Of a stretch of 64,000 bases of DNA, positions 35,840 through 46,585 are shown in pieces. Source of the stretch: Burkholderia cenocepacia (lineage in GTDB: Bacteria > Pseudomonadota > Gammaproteobacteria > Burkholderiales > Burkholderiaceae); NCBI RefSeq assembly GCF_014211915.1, contig NZ_CP060039.1, positions 2,976,001 through 3,040,000 on the forward strand, read 5' to 3'. The translations under genes and the position numbers were made by a program. The first letter of the stretch is position 1. The number at the start of each line of letters is the position of its first letter. The notes under the pieces are model-generated. The model saw only the letters and a program-made list of their open reading frames with translations, searched no databases and had not been told where the DNA came from.

Positions 35840-36237
35840 CGCGCATACGTCTCGCAGTCGCAACTGCGCACCTGGTCGGTCGCACCTAACCGGCCGCACC
35901 TAACCGGCCGCGCACAAAGTAAAAGGCCTTCATCGCCAGATGAAGGCCTTTTTTCATGCGCACGCGGGCGCCTTCGGGCGGCGGGCTCTTTGGCGGTATC
36001 GGTTACGCCTCGAGCAACGCAAATGCGACTCTGCCGTGGTCTGCACGGACTGCGCGTTCTGCCCTATCTGGCTCACAATATATGCGGCCACCTGATTTCG
36101 CTCAGAACTTCCTTCGCGAAATGGGATTTCAATATAGGCCCGCCCGCGCACGCATTCAAGGTTCCGGCGATTGAAACTTGCGATTGCAGACGACGCTTCA
36201 ATGACAAAACAAATTTGCGTCGTCGTGCACGCCGTGT
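35840..36237. other. Intergenic stretch between exbD and the LysR gene
   Basis: After the stop comes a small tandem repeat of CGCACCTAACCGGC (35881-35909), then a terminator (35921-35954). The remaining 280 bases are gene-free; short frames here have no support. Confidence 0.5.
35921..35954 (+). terminator. Terminator after exbD
   Basis: AAAAGGCCTTCATC and GATGAAGGCCTTTT form a 14-pair stem around GCCA, with a T run; it also works on the other strand. Confidence 0.9.
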
Positions 36238-37212
36238 TCAGGTCGCCGAAACATCGGCCGCTGCTTCCTGCTTCGCGCGCTCGGGGCAACCCGGCTCCTT
36301 GTACGCGCCATGGTCGAGCTTCTCGACCAGGTAATCGACGAACGCACGGACCGCGGGCGGCATCCCCTGCCGCGACACGAACACCGCGTACAGCTGCGGC
36401 ACCGGCAGCGTCCAGCCCGGCATCACGGGCGACAGTTGCCCCGCGCGCAGCGCGTTGCCGTACATCATCTCCGGCAGCGCGGCGATGCCGAGGCCATCGA
36501 GCACGGCCTCGCGGATCGTCATCAGGTCGGCCGTCACGAGCCGCGGATCATGCTCGTGCACGTGGCGCGTTCCATCCGGCGCGATCAGGTTGAATACGTG
36601 CCGGCCGTCGACGCTCGGCGTATCGAGCGTCTCGAAGCCGGTCAGGTCGTCCGGCGCCAGCGGCGGCGCATTCTGGCTCAGCAGGCTCGGCGCGCCCACC
36701 AGCATCTGCTCGGTGCGCCACAGCGGCCGCACGACGATGTTGGCGTTCTGCGGCGGCTCGGAGCGCACGCGCAACGCAACGTCGATCGAGTCCTCGAACA
36801 GGTCGATCACGCGATTCGTCACGCGGACATGCACCTTCACCTCGGGATAGCGGCGCAGGAATTCGGGCAGGATGCGCGACAGCATCGTCTGCGACAGCGT
36901 CACCGGCACGCTGACCCGCACCGAGCCGCGTGGTGACGCGCGCAACTGCTGCACCGCGTTCATCGCGGCCTGCGCTTCGGCGAGCATCGCCTGGCAATGC
37001 TGGTAGAACAACTCCCCCGCCTCGGTCAGCGCGAGCTTGCGCGTCGAACGCTGCAGCAGGCGCACGCCGAGCGCCGCCTCGAGCTCGGTCAGGCGTCGCG
37101 ACAGACGCGATTTCGAGATGCCCAGCACGCGCTCGGCGGCCGAAAAGCCGCCATGTTCGACGACCTGCGAGAAGTACATCAGGTCGTTCAGGTTATGTGC
37201 ATCGATATTCAT
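36238..37212 (-). CDS. LysR-family transcriptional regulator
   Basis: The 324-residue regulator begins LNDLMYFSQVVEHGGFSAAE, then RVLGISKSRLSRRLTELEAA, a clear LysR helix-turn-helix. The effector domain includes DVALRVRSEPPQNANIVVRP, as in the subgroup that regulates quinone or stress responses (relatives often sit beside pirin genes). It is divergent from pirin with 121 bases between them; an inverted repeat AATAGCG...CGCTATT lies in that gap. It most likely activates pirin, by position. Confidence 0.9.
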   Translation of the reverse strand: MNIDAHNLNDLMYFSQVVEHGGFSAAERVLGISKSRLSRRLTELEAALGVRLLQRSTRKLALTEAGELFYQHCQAMLAEAQAAMNAVQQLRASPRGSVRVSVPVTLSQTMLSRILPEFLRRYPEVKVHVRVTNRVIDLFEDSIDVALRVRSEPPQNANIVVRPLWRTEQMLVGAPSLLSQNAPPLAPDDLTGFETLDTPSVDGRHVFNLIAPDGTRHVHEHDPRLVTADLMTIREAVLDGLGIAALPEMMYGNALRAGQLSPVMPGWTLPVPQLYAVFVSRQGMPPAVRAFVDYLVEKLDHGAYKEPGCPERAKQEAAADVSAT

Positions 37213-37280
37213 CTCATCGTTCCAATTTCAGAACAATCCATTGCGAACGGCCGCAAATCGGACGGGAAAACGCCCAATAT

Positions 37281-37311
37281 AATAGCGCTATGTTTCAAAA
37301 ATAACGCTATT
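37281..37311. promoter_or_regulatory. Inverted repeat, candidate LysR operator between the LysR and pirin genes
   Basis: AATAGCG at 37281 and CGCTATT ending at 37311 form seven-base perfect arms 17 bases apart, in the AT-rich gap of the divergent pair. The length and symmetry suit a LysR-type binding site. Confidence 0.5.
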
Positions 37312-37333
37312 CCGATGATTTCGAGGGCTTCCC

Positions 37334-38206
37334 ATGACGACCGCTCGCTCGCTTGATCGTACCTACCCCGCGCTTCGCACCACCGAAGGCGGCGGTTTCG
37401 TGGTTCACCGTCCGTTCCCGACGCGGCTGCTGATGGACTTCGATCCGTTCCTGCTGCTCGATGAAATGGGCCCCGTCGACTACGCCCCCGGCGAAGCCGT
37501 GGGCGCGCCCGACCATCCGCATCGCGGCTTCGAGACCGTGACGTACGCGCTCGACGGGCGCTTCCGCCATCGCGACTCGTCCGGCCATACCGGCACGCTC
37601 GGCCCCGGCGACGTGCAGTGGATGACGGCCGGCGCCGGCGTCGTGCACAGCGAGATGCCGGATCCGGCGTTCGCCGAGGCAGGCGGGCGTTCCCACGGCT
37701 TCCAGCTGTGGGTCAATCTGCCGCGCCGCGACAAGATGATCGCACCGCGCTACCAGGAGATCCCGGCCGCACGCATTCCGACCGCGACGTCGCCGGACGG
37801 CCGCGCGCGCGTGCGCGTCATCGCCGGCGAAGCATTCGGCGTACAGGCCGCGATCGAGACGCGCACACCGATTCTCTACCAGCACTTCACGCTGGAGCCG
37901 GGTGCGACGGTCACGCAGCCCGTGCCGGCCGGTTATCGCGTGTTTGCCTATCCGATCGACGGAACGGGCCTCTACGGGCCTGACAGGCAGGCGGTCGACG
38001 CACGGCACATGATCGTCTACGGCGACGATGGCGACACCGTCACGTTCGCTGCGGGTGACACGTCGCTCGACCTGCTGCTGATCGGCGGCGTGCCGCTCAA
38101 CGAGCCGATCGTCCGCTACGGCCCGTTCGTGATGAATACCGAAGAAGAGATCCGGCAGGCCGTCGTCGACTACCAGACCGGTCGCATGGGCCGCATCGAA
38201 GCGTGA
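37334..38206 (+). CDS. Pirin family protein
   Basis: The 290-residue bicupin has the pirin N-terminal motif HRPFPTRLLMDFDPFLLLDE and GAPDHPHRGFETVTYALDG, with the metal-binding histidines in PDHPHRG and a partner in GAGVVHSEMP. The C-terminal cupin includes GEAFGVQAAIETRTPILYQH. Pirins bind iron; some bacterial members have quercetin dioxygenase activity, others modulate enzymes. The start ATG 37334 lies next to a weak ribosome binding site. It is divergent from the LysR gene. Confidence 0.92.
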   Translation: MTTARSLDRTYPALRTTEGGGFVVHRPFPTRLLMDFDPFLLLDEMGPVDYAPGEAVGAPDHPHRGFETVTYALDGRFRHRDSSGHTGTLGPGDVQWMTAGAGVVHSEMPDPAFAEAGGRSHGFQLWVNLPRRDKMIAPRYQEIPAARIPTATSPDGRARVRVIAGEAFGVQAAIETRTPILYQHFTLEPGATVTQPVPAGYRVFAYPIDGTGLYGPDRQAVDARHMIVYGDDGDTVTFAAGDTSLDLLLIGGVPLNEPIVRYGPFVMNTEEEIRQAVVDYQTGRMGRIEA

Positions 38207-38304
38207 ATCGGATCGGGGTCACAGGTAGCCGCGAAGCCGATGGTTTTACGTCACAATAAGTTCTTGAACCATGTGGCCAGCCGCCACCAGAAGGAACCCG
38301 CCCC

Positions 38305-38787
38305 TTGAACTTCGAACACCTGATCCAGATCAACTCCGACGAACCGGGCGTGCCGAGCCTCACCCGCGACCAGCTCTGGGAAGGCCTCGTATTGCGTGCA
38401 GAACAGCCGCAACTGTTCGTGATCGGCCTCGACAGCTGCGTCATCCACGAACGGACGGACACGACGCTCGAACGCGAACTCCATTACGGCCACGCGACCG
38501 TGCGCGACCACGTGACGTTCACGCCGAACCAGCAGGTCCGCTATGACATCCGCGCCGCCGATGGCGAGATCGGCGGCTCGCTGACGATGACGATCGAGGA
38601 GCGCGACGACCGCCAACTGTTCCTGCGTTTCGAGTACCGCACGACGCTGACGGTTACGGACGACAGCGAAGAAGCGCGACAGACGCACGGGATCGTCAAG
38701 GAGGCGTACCGCACGTCGGATATCGACACCGTTCGCCTGATCCGCGAGTACGCGCAAGGTCGCAAGGACCCCGATCCGCTGCACTGA
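38305..38787 (+). CDS. AtaL-like SRPBCC/DUF1857 family protein
   Basis: The 160-residue protein matches the DUF1857/AtaL-like group of START-fold proteins: it opens MNFEHLIQINSDEPGVPSL, continues LTRDQLWEGLVLRAEQPQLF and ends with SDIDTVRLIREYAQGRKDPD. The fold makes a hydrophobic cavity, but the ligand is unknown. The start is TTG at 38305, preceded by AAGGA, since the conserved N-terminus begins there. It stands alone between pirin and hemP. Confidence 0.82.
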   Translation: MNFEHLIQINSDEPGVPSLTRDQLWEGLVLRAEQPQLFVIGLDSCVIHERTDTTLERELHYGHATVRDHVTFTPNQQVRYDIRAADGEIGGSLTMTIEERDDRQLFLRFEYRTTLTVTDDSEEARQTHGIVKEAYRTSDIDTVRLIREYAQGRKDPDPLH

Positions 38788-38866
38788 ACCCGGCGGCGGC
38801 CTGCGGGCCGCCGCTTTGATTCAAACTATCAGACCAGACTTATCGATCGATAAAGAGTTTTTGTAA

Positions 38867-38885
38867 ATGGGAATAGTTATCATTT
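38867..38885 (+). promoter_or_regulatory. Putative Fur box before hemP
   Basis: ATGGGAATAGTTATCATTT lies 41 bases before hemP. It matches about 12 of 19 Fur consensus positions, including the ATCATT half. The DNA around is AT-rich. Confidence 0.6.
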
Positions 38886-38926
38886 AGAATTCATTCCATC
38901 GTATCGACAGTCACCGATCAAACCGA

Positions 38927-39172
38927 ATGACCGACACCATGCGCCCGACCACGCTGACCCTGCGCCGCACCACCAGCACCGCAGCCAGCAGCCGTCAGAA
39001 GACGGCAGCGGTCACCACGCCGGCGAAACCCGCCGGCAACCGCGATCCAGGCACGCGGGTCGTCAACAGCGATACGCTGCTGCAAGGCCAAAGCCACATC
39101 AGCATCGCGCATAACGGAGAGACTTACCAGTTGCGGGCCACGCGGCTCGGCAAACTGATCCTGACGAAGTAA
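38927..39172 (+). CDS. hemP: Hemin uptake protein HemP
   Basis: The 81-residue protein has the HemP C-terminal domain: RVVNSDTLLQGQSHISIAHN, then GETYQLRATRLGKLILTK. The first 45 residues are a variable basic tail rich in Thr and Arg. HemP is an iron-regulated small protein needed for heme use in Burkholderia multivorans and in other betaproteobacteria; a regulatory role has been reported for some. Here it is not followed by a heme receptor gene; a structured, terminated segment follows instead. The Fur box upstream suggests iron repression. Confidence 0.9.
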   Translation: MTDTMRPTTLTLRRTTSTAASSRQKTAAVTTPAKPAGNRDPGTRVVNSDTLLQGQSHISIAHNGETYQLRATRLGKLILTK

Positions 39173-39175
39173 CGA

Positions 39176-39362
39176 CCGAGTATTGTGGGGACCACCTCCC
39201 TGAGAGGTGTTGGGCAGTAGCCAGCGTAACGGCTTGCACGCGAGATCTAGACCCCTTCGTGCAAACACACTCAAGCAGCCGTTGCAGCAAGCCAAGCCAC
39301 TTTTTTGGTTCTCGCACAAGGAAGAAAAAAAGCGACACGTCGAAGGACGTGTCGCTTTTTTG
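39176..39362 (+). ncRNA. Candidate structured RNA downstream of hemP (3'UTR-type sRNA)
   Basis: The 185 bases after hemP have no frame but can form three hairpins: CACCTC/GAGGTG near 39193-39208, TTGCACG/CGTGCAA at about 39234-39264, and a strong terminator stem AGCGACACGTC/GACGTGTCGCT (39331-39356) followed by seven T. It could be the 3'UTR of hemP or an independent small RNA. I see no clear internal promoter. Confidence 0.4.
39331..39362 (+). terminator. Terminator after the hemP segment
   Basis: AGCGACACGTC pairs with GACGTGTCGCT around GAAG and is followed by TTTTTT; an A run precedes it, so it may act in both directions. Confidence 0.9.
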
Positions 39363-39450
39363 TTTGGGCAGCCAATGCGCGAAGCGTGCCACCCGTGTGT
39401 AGGTCGGCTATCAATGCACGACGGCTAAAGGAAGCGGCATGCGAGCCGCT

Positions 39451-40848
39451 TCAGAACCCCCAGAACATCAACCACCATGCGCTGTCGACGACCGCCAGCC
39501 CGACGGCGAACCATGCGAATGCCGCGAGCCGGCGCGGCCACGCCGCATAGCGCCCCGTCACCTTCCACGCGAGCCACGCACTCCATACGTTGGCGCCGAC
39601 CAGAATCGCGATGCGCACATCGGTTGCCCAGCCGAGCGGCACATGCTCGGCGCGCAGCAACGACAGCGTCGTGGCCGACAATCCGAGGAACACGCCCGCC
39701 CCCGCGATCGGGATCAACGCCTGGGCGAGGTGATGCAGGCGCACGCGATCGAAGCGGCCGAGCATCAGCGTCGCGCCGGCCAGCAACACCAGCAGCGCCG
39801 TGCCGTACACGAGCCCCGTGCCGACGATGTAGCTGACGACCAGCCCGCCATCGAGCCAGGAGAATACGTCGTTGCGGTCCGGGTAGTGCGTGAGCAGAAA
39901 CCACGGTGCATTGGTCTCGAGCGGCCACGTGATGTCGTGGTCGATCAACCAGCCCGCGAGCCATTGCTTGATCTGCACGAACCACGGGCTGACGGTCCAG
40001 TGGAACGCGCCGATCGCCACGCCGAGCAGGCCGTACAGGATCAGTGCGGTGTCCCACGGGTTGGCCCGCTCTGCACCGAGGTTCACGACTTCGTCGGACG
40101 GCGAGCGCAGCGACAGCGAAATCGCGTCGCGGTGCCCGCTGCAGCGGCCGCACATATGGCAGTCCGCCGCGCCCTTCATGTTGCGCAACGGCACGAGCGG
40201 CGCGCAGTTGATCGGAATCACGCGATGGCCGTGCTCGCCGTTCTTGTACGAACGGCGCCACGCATCCTCGTCGACCTTGTAGCGCATCGGCGCGAGCCGC
40301 GCGAGCAGCCCGAACACGCCGTTGACCGGACACAGGTACTTGCACCACACGCGTTTCTCGCGGCCGTACAGCACGCCGATCACGATCGCGCCGACGGTCG
40401 AGCCGCCGAGCACGAACAGCACCGCGAGCGGGTACTGGTACACGCTGACCATCTGCCCGTAGATCGTCGTGATGCCGAACGCGACGAACGGCCAGCCGCC
40501 CCACCGGATCCAGCGCGGAATCGGGCCGCCACGGCCGAACTTGCTCGCATATTCCGTGAGCGCGCCCTCCGGGCACAGCACGCCGCACCACACGCGGCCG
40601 AGCATCACCATCGACAGCAGCACGAACGGCCACCAGATGCCCCAGAACGCGAATTGCGCGATGAGCGTGAGGTTGTTCCACAGATGCGCGGAATCGTCCG
40701 GCAGCGGCAACACGGCCGGCACGATGATCAGGAACGCGTAGACGGCGACGACGATCCACTGGATACCGCGGATCAGCGCACCGTGGCGCTGCATCCACTG
40801 GCCCGCCTGCGCGAGCCAGCCCGGCTTGACGGCGGCGACAACGCTCAT
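39451..40848 (-). CDS. ftrD: Ferrous iron transport polyferredoxin FtrD-like (4Fe-4S membrane protein)
   Basis: The 465-residue protein has about ten helices and NapH-like iron-sulfur motifs: VWCGVLCPEGALTEYASKFG, VWCKYLCPVNGVFG and DCHMCGRCSGH. In the FtrABCD systems of Brucella and Bordetella this polyferredoxin is thought to supply or receive electrons during periplasmic iron oxidation and transport. It overlaps ftrC by four bases (ATGA), the last gene of the four-gene set. The gene order FtrA-B-C-D is the family standard. Function is by homology. Confidence 0.88.
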   Translation of the reverse strand: MSVVAAVKPGWLAQAGQWMQRHGALIRGIQWIVVAVYAFLIIVPAVLPLPDDSAHLWNNLTLIAQFAFWGIWWPFVLLSMVMLGRVWCGVLCPEGALTEYASKFGRGGPIPRWIRWGGWPFVAFGITTIYGQMVSVYQYPLAVLFVLGGSTVGAIVIGVLYGREKRVWCKYLCPVNGVFGLLARLAPMRYKVDEDAWRRSYKNGEHGHRVIPINCAPLVPLRNMKGAADCHMCGRCSGHRDAISLSLRSPSDEVVNLGAERANPWDTALILYGLLGVAIGAFHWTVSPWFVQIKQWLAGWLIDHDITWPLETNAPWFLLTHYPDRNDVFSWLDGGLVVSYIVGTGLVYGTALLVLLAGATLMLGRFDRVRLHHLAQALIPIAGAGVFLGLSATTLSLLRAEHVPLGWATDVRIAILVGANVWSAWLAWKVTGRYAAWPRRLAAFAWFAVGLAVVDSAWWLMFWGF

Positions 40849-41687
40849 GCCGCGCGACCCGCTGCAACGGCCGGACGGCGGCTCGCGCGCTTCATCAACA
40901 ACCAGACGACCGCCCAGTACACCGCATAGGCCACCAGGTTGGTCAGCGCCGGGTGTGCGCGATAGCCGGTCAGCGTCGCGACGAGCGAACCGAACGTGCC
41001 CGAATCATCGAGGATCGCGGACGTATCCCACACCTGCGAGATGCCGAGCGGCAGGATTTCCTTGTCGATCAGTTTGTCGACGCCGGTCTGGAACAGGCCC
41101 GCGCCGAGGAACAGCAGCATCACTTCGGTGACGCGGAAGAAATGCCGCCACGAGAAGTACTTGCCGCCGAGCTGCAGCAGATAGAAGGTGAGAAACGCGA
41201 GGCCGAGGCCGATCACGACCGCGAGCATCTGGCTGCCGTCGACGTGGCCCGACTGGCCGAAACCGAGGCCGTACAGGAAGATCACCGTCTCGCTGCCTTC
41301 GCGCGCGATCGCGAGCGCGACCAGCACGGCGACGCCCCACCAGTTCGAATCGCGCGTGCTTTGCTGCAGCGACTGCTCCATGTCGCGCTTGAGCGTGCGG
41401 CCGTGCCGGCGCATCCACAGCACCATCTGCACGATCAGCACGCAGGCGATCAGCACCATCGCCGTCTGGAAATAGTCCTGCGCGTCGCCGGACAGCACTT
41501 CGGTGAACCCGACCAGCGCGGCGCCGAGGCCGATGGCCATCAGCAGGCCGACGCCGACACCGGCCCAGAGGAAAGGCAGGCCGCGGCGCGCGTCGTCGTC
41601 GCCGTTTTTCAGCCATGCATAGAGAATGCCGACGACGAGCAGCGCTTCGACGCTCTCCCGCCAGACGATGAACAAGATCTGACCCAT
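40845..41687 (-). CDS. ftrC: FTR1-family iron permease FtrC-like
   Basis: A 280-residue permease with seven helices. The two REGxE-type motifs that bind iron are present as WRESVEAL near residue 9 and AREGSETVIF in the middle. Family phrases LQLGGKYFSWRHFFRVTEVM and GAGLFQTGVDKLI are seen. It moves iron across the inner membrane after oxidation in the periplasm. The start codon follows AGGAGG at a good distance. It is between ftrB and ftrD in the same direction. Confidence 0.92.
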   Translation of the reverse strand: MGQILFIVWRESVEALLVVGILYAWLKNGDDDARRGLPFLWAGVGVGLLMAIGLGAALVGFTEVLSGDAQDYFQTAMVLIACVLIVQMVLWMRRHGRTLKRDMEQSLQQSTRDSNWWGVAVLVALAIAREGSETVIFLYGLGFGQSGHVDGSQMLAVVIGLGLAFLTFYLLQLGGKYFSWRHFFRVTEVMLLFLGAGLFQTGVDKLIDKEILPLGISQVWDTSAILDDSGTFGSLVATLTGYRAHPALTNLVAYAVYWAVVWLLMKRASRRPAVAAGRAA

Positions 41688-41745
41688 CGATACCTCCTGA
41701 CGCGCGGCGCAAGGGACTGGTGCGCCCGCGCGCAGATAAAACGCG

Positions 41746-42078
41746 TTACTTCGCGACGATCACGCCCTGTGCCTGCTGGTGGAAATCGTCGAAAAACTTG
41801 TATTCGCCCGGCGACAGCGGGGCGACGACCACGAACGAATCGGCGCCCGGCGCGAGCACCTTCTCCTTGCGCAACTGCACGCTCTCGAATTCGGCAGCGC
41901 CCTTGCCGGTGTTCCGGATCTCGATCTTGAAACGCTGGCCGGCCGGCACTTCGATGCGGGCAGGATTCAGCTTGCCATCCGTCATCTCGAGCTTGAACGT
42001 CGGCAGATCGGCTGCATGCGCCGCGCCGGCAAGCCACAGCGCAGCGGCCGCGGCAACGATTTTCTGGGGAATCTTCAT
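41746..42078 (-). CDS. ftrB: Cupredoxin-domain protein FtrB-like
   Basis: The 110-residue periplasmic protein has a signal peptide ending AHA|ADL and a cupredoxin-like domain: FKIEIRNTGKGAAEFESVQL, then LSPGEYKFFDDFHQQAQGVI. In FtrABCD it is the proposed ferroxidase/cupredoxin partner of the P19 protein. ATG at 42078 is preceded by GAGA at the usual range. 55 bases separate it from ftrA and 58 from ftrC, so a single transcript is likely. Confidence 0.88.
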   Translation of the reverse strand: MKIPQKIVAAAAALWLAGAAHAADLPTFKLEMTDGKLNPARIEVPAGQRFKIEIRNTGKGAAEFESVQLRKEKVLAPGADSFVVVAPLSPGEYKFFDDFHQQAQGVIVAK

Positions 42079-42133
42079 TCTGGGTTCTCTACGCCGACGG
42101 CGCGCCGAAGCGCGCCGTTCGTGATGCCACCGA

Positions 42134-42685
42134 TCAGTAACCGCCCTTCTTGCCGATACCGGCGAACGGGAAGTCGTACTCGAGCGTGATGGGCTTGAAC
42201 CACGGGCCCACGCCCGTTTCCTTGTCGACGTGGCGACCGAACGCCATGTGACCCGACTGCATCGGCGGCTTGACGACCATCGTCAGGTGATACTTGCCCG
42301 GGCCGGCGAGCTTCACGTTGTCGCCGTAGTGCGGGCCGTCGCTCGCGACCATGCCCATCAGGTCGCCTTCGGCCTTCCACTTCGTGTCGCCCTGCTTCGT
42401 CAGCTTGTACGTGACCTGCAGGTACGGCATCCAGTCGCCTTCCGCGAAACCGGTCGGGTTGTTCTTGACCGCATGGATGTCGGCCTCGAGGTGAATGTCG
42501 GAATCCGACGCCTTGCGCATCATGCCTTCCGGGTCCATCGTGATCGGCTGCAGATACACCGCGCCGATTTCCATGCCGCCCTGGATCTGCTGCTTGCCGA
42601 TCGGATACTCGGCAGCCGAGGCCGACATCGCGGCAAGCGCCGCCGCTACCGCAACCGTCGTGCGGATGAACGAAGAACCCAACAT
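42134..42685 (-). CDS. ftrA: Periplasmic iron-binding protein FtrA-like (P19/Tp34 family)
   Basis: The 183-residue protein has a signal peptide (residues 1-25, ending ASA|AEYP) and the P19 fold: QGGMEIGAVYLQPITMDPEG, then DIHLEADIHAVKNNPTGF and KYHLTMVVKPPMQSGHMAFGRH, which hold the methionine and histidine metal ligands. It binds iron and copper in the periplasm and feeds the FTR1 permease. ATG 42685 has AGGAG five bases upstream; a GTG two codons earlier is less likely. It is the first gene of ftrABCD. Confidence 0.93.
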   Translation of the reverse strand: MLGSSFIRTTVAVAAALAAMSASAAEYPIGKQQIQGGMEIGAVYLQPITMDPEGMMRKASDSDIHLEADIHAVKNNPTGFAEGDWMPYLQVTYKLTKQGDTKWKAEGDLMGMVASDGPHYGDNVKLAGPGKYHLTMVVKPPMQSGHMAFGRHVDKETGVGPWFKPITLEYDFPFAGIGKKGGY

Positions 42686-42777
42686 GGACACTCCTTGTTA
42701 TTTGTCTGACTATCTTGACGACATGCGAGCCGCCGCCGGGGCCGCTCGCTGGAAACACTAACGCGACGAAGAACGTT

Positions 42778-42796
42778 AATGCGAACTATTCTCAAT
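42778..42796 (-). promoter_or_regulatory. Putative Fur box before ftrABCD
   Basis: On the minus strand ATTGAGAATAGTTCGCATT matches the Fur consensus at most A/T core positions, about 95 bases before ftrA. It is inside an AT-rich stretch. Confidence 0.6.
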
Positions 42797-42911
42797 ACAT
42801 GCGGAGTTTAGCACCGAACCTGTTTCGGAACAAACGGAGAGCGCCGTAAACCCCTGATCCGACAAGGCTTACAGGCGCTTTACCAAAAGATTCGGTGACG
42901 CTTGGAAAGAG

Positions 42912-45002
<2,091 letters not shown>

Positions 45003-45261
45003 GGAATGCGGCCGGAGCAAGGGCAAAGAAAGCATTCTAGCGCTTCGCGGCCGCGCGAACTGCTGTCGGCTCCTGACGCGGGACGGCCGCCCCGAATCGC
45101 GATTCGCCGCCCGAATCGCGACGGAATCACCGCCCCTGCCATCACGAATTCGCTACAATGTCAGGCTGCTGCGCTTCCCGGCGTCGCACCGTGGGCGCGG
45201 TCCACTGCGCCCGCCCCGCCGGCTGAAAGCCTGACCCTCTTTTCACTACTGCCGAATCATC

Positions 45262-46461
45262 ATGTCGCTCTTCTCCGCTGTCCAGCTTGCTCCCCGCGAC
45301 CCGATCCTGGGCCTGAACGAAGCCTTCAACGCCGATGCGCGTCCGACCAAGGTCAACCTCGGCGTCGGTGTGTACACGAACGAAGACGGCAAGATTCCGC
45401 TGCTGCGCGCGGTGCGCGACGCGGAGAAGGCACGTGTCGAGGCCGGCCTGCCGCGCGGCTACCTGCCGATCGACGGGATCGCCGCCTACGATGCGGCCGT
45501 GCAGAAGCTGCTGCTCGGCAACGACTCGCCGCTGATCGCGGCGGGCCGTGTGGTCACGGCCCAGGCACTGGGCGGCACGGGCGCGCTGAAGATCGGCGCC
45601 GATTTCCTGCGCACCCTGAATCCGAACGTGAAGGTCGCGATCAGCGATCCCAGCTGGGAAAACCACCGCGCGCTGTTCGAAGCGGCCGGCTTCGAAGTCG
45701 TCGCGTACCCGTATTACGATGCGGCCACGAACGGCGTGAACTTCGAAGGCATGCTGTCGGCGCTGAACGGCTACGCGGCCGGCACGGTCGTCGTGCTGCA
45801 CGCGTGCTGCCACAACCCGACCGGCGTGGACCTCACCGAAGCGCAATGGCAACAGGTCGTCGACGTCGTGAAGGCGCGCAACCTCGTGCCGTTCCTCGAC
45901 ATGGCCTACCAGGGCTTCGGCGAGAACATCGAAGCCGATGCCGCCGCCGTGCGCCTGTTTGCCGCGGCCGACCTGAACGCGTTCGTGTCGTCGTCGTTCT
46001 CGAAGTCGTTCTCGCTGTACGGCGAGCGCGTCGGTGCGCTGTCGATCATCACGTCGAGCAAGGAAGAAGCCACGCGCGTGCTGTCGCAACTGAAGCGCGT
46101 GATCCGCACGAACTACTCGAACCCGCCGACCCACGGCGGCGCGGTGGTCGCAGCCGTGCTCGCGTCGCCGGAACTGCACGCTTCGTGGGTGCAGGAACTC
46201 GGCGAAATGCGCGATCGCATCCGCGCGATGCGCAATGGTCTCGTCGAGCGCCTGAAGGCAAGCGGCGTCGATCGCGATTTCAGCTTCATCAACGCGCAGC
46301 GCGGGATGTTCTCGTATTCGGGCCTGACCTCGGCACAAGTCGATCGCCTGCGCGACGAGTTCGGTATCTATGCGGTCGGCACGGGCCGGATCTGCGTCGC
46401 CGCGCTGAACACGCGCAACCTCGACGCGGTCGCCAATGCGGTCGCAGCGGTCCTGAAGTAA
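45262..46461 (+). CDS. tyrB: Aromatic/aspartate aminotransferase (TyrB/AspC family)
   Basis: The 399-residue PLP enzyme of fold type I. The PLP lysine lies in SSSFSKSFSLYGERVG; the substrate-carboxylate arginine is in FSYSGLTSAQVDRLR...RICVAALNTRN. The N-terminus FSAVQLAPRDPILGLNEAFN is the family standard. It transfers amino groups between glutamate and aspartate or aromatic keto acids. TACAAT at 45154 fits a -10. It is divergent from uvrB and is followed by a terminator. Confidence 0.93.
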   Translation: MSLFSAVQLAPRDPILGLNEAFNADARPTKVNLGVGVYTNEDGKIPLLRAVRDAEKARVEAGLPRGYLPIDGIAAYDAAVQKLLLGNDSPLIAAGRVVTAQALGGTGALKIGADFLRTLNPNVKVAISDPSWENHRALFEAAGFEVVAYPYYDAATNGVNFEGMLSALNGYAAGTVVVLHACCHNPTGVDLTEAQWQQVVDVVKARNLVPFLDMAYQGFGENIEADAAAVRLFAAADLNAFVSSSFSKSFSLYGERVGALSIITSSKEEATRVLSQLKRVIRTNYSNPPTHGGAVVAAVLASPELHASWVQELGEMRDRIRAMRNGLVERLKASGVDRDFSFINAQRGMFSYSGLTSAQVDRLRDEFGIYAVGTGRICVAALNTRNLDAVANAVAAVLK

Positions 46462-46507
46462 AGCCGGGCCGGGCGGCAGCCGTCACCGGCCCCGCCCTGC
46501 CGACATG

Positions 46508-46537
46508 AAAAACGCGCTCCACGGAGCGCGTTTTTTT
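46508..46537 (+). terminator. Terminator after tyrB
   Basis: AAAAACGCGCTCC and GGAGCGCGTTTTT form a perfect stem with a short AC loop and a T run; convergent with the dehydrogenase gene. Confidence 0.9.
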
Positions 46538-46585
46538 GTGCCGTCCAGTCCAGCGCGGCGGGCGGCGGCACCGCCCGCACCCGCG

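Noticed and set aside
35881..35909. Short direct repeat CGCACCTAACCGGC x2 after exbD
   Set aside because: Only two 14-base units without flanking structure; too little to call a repeat family or attachment site.
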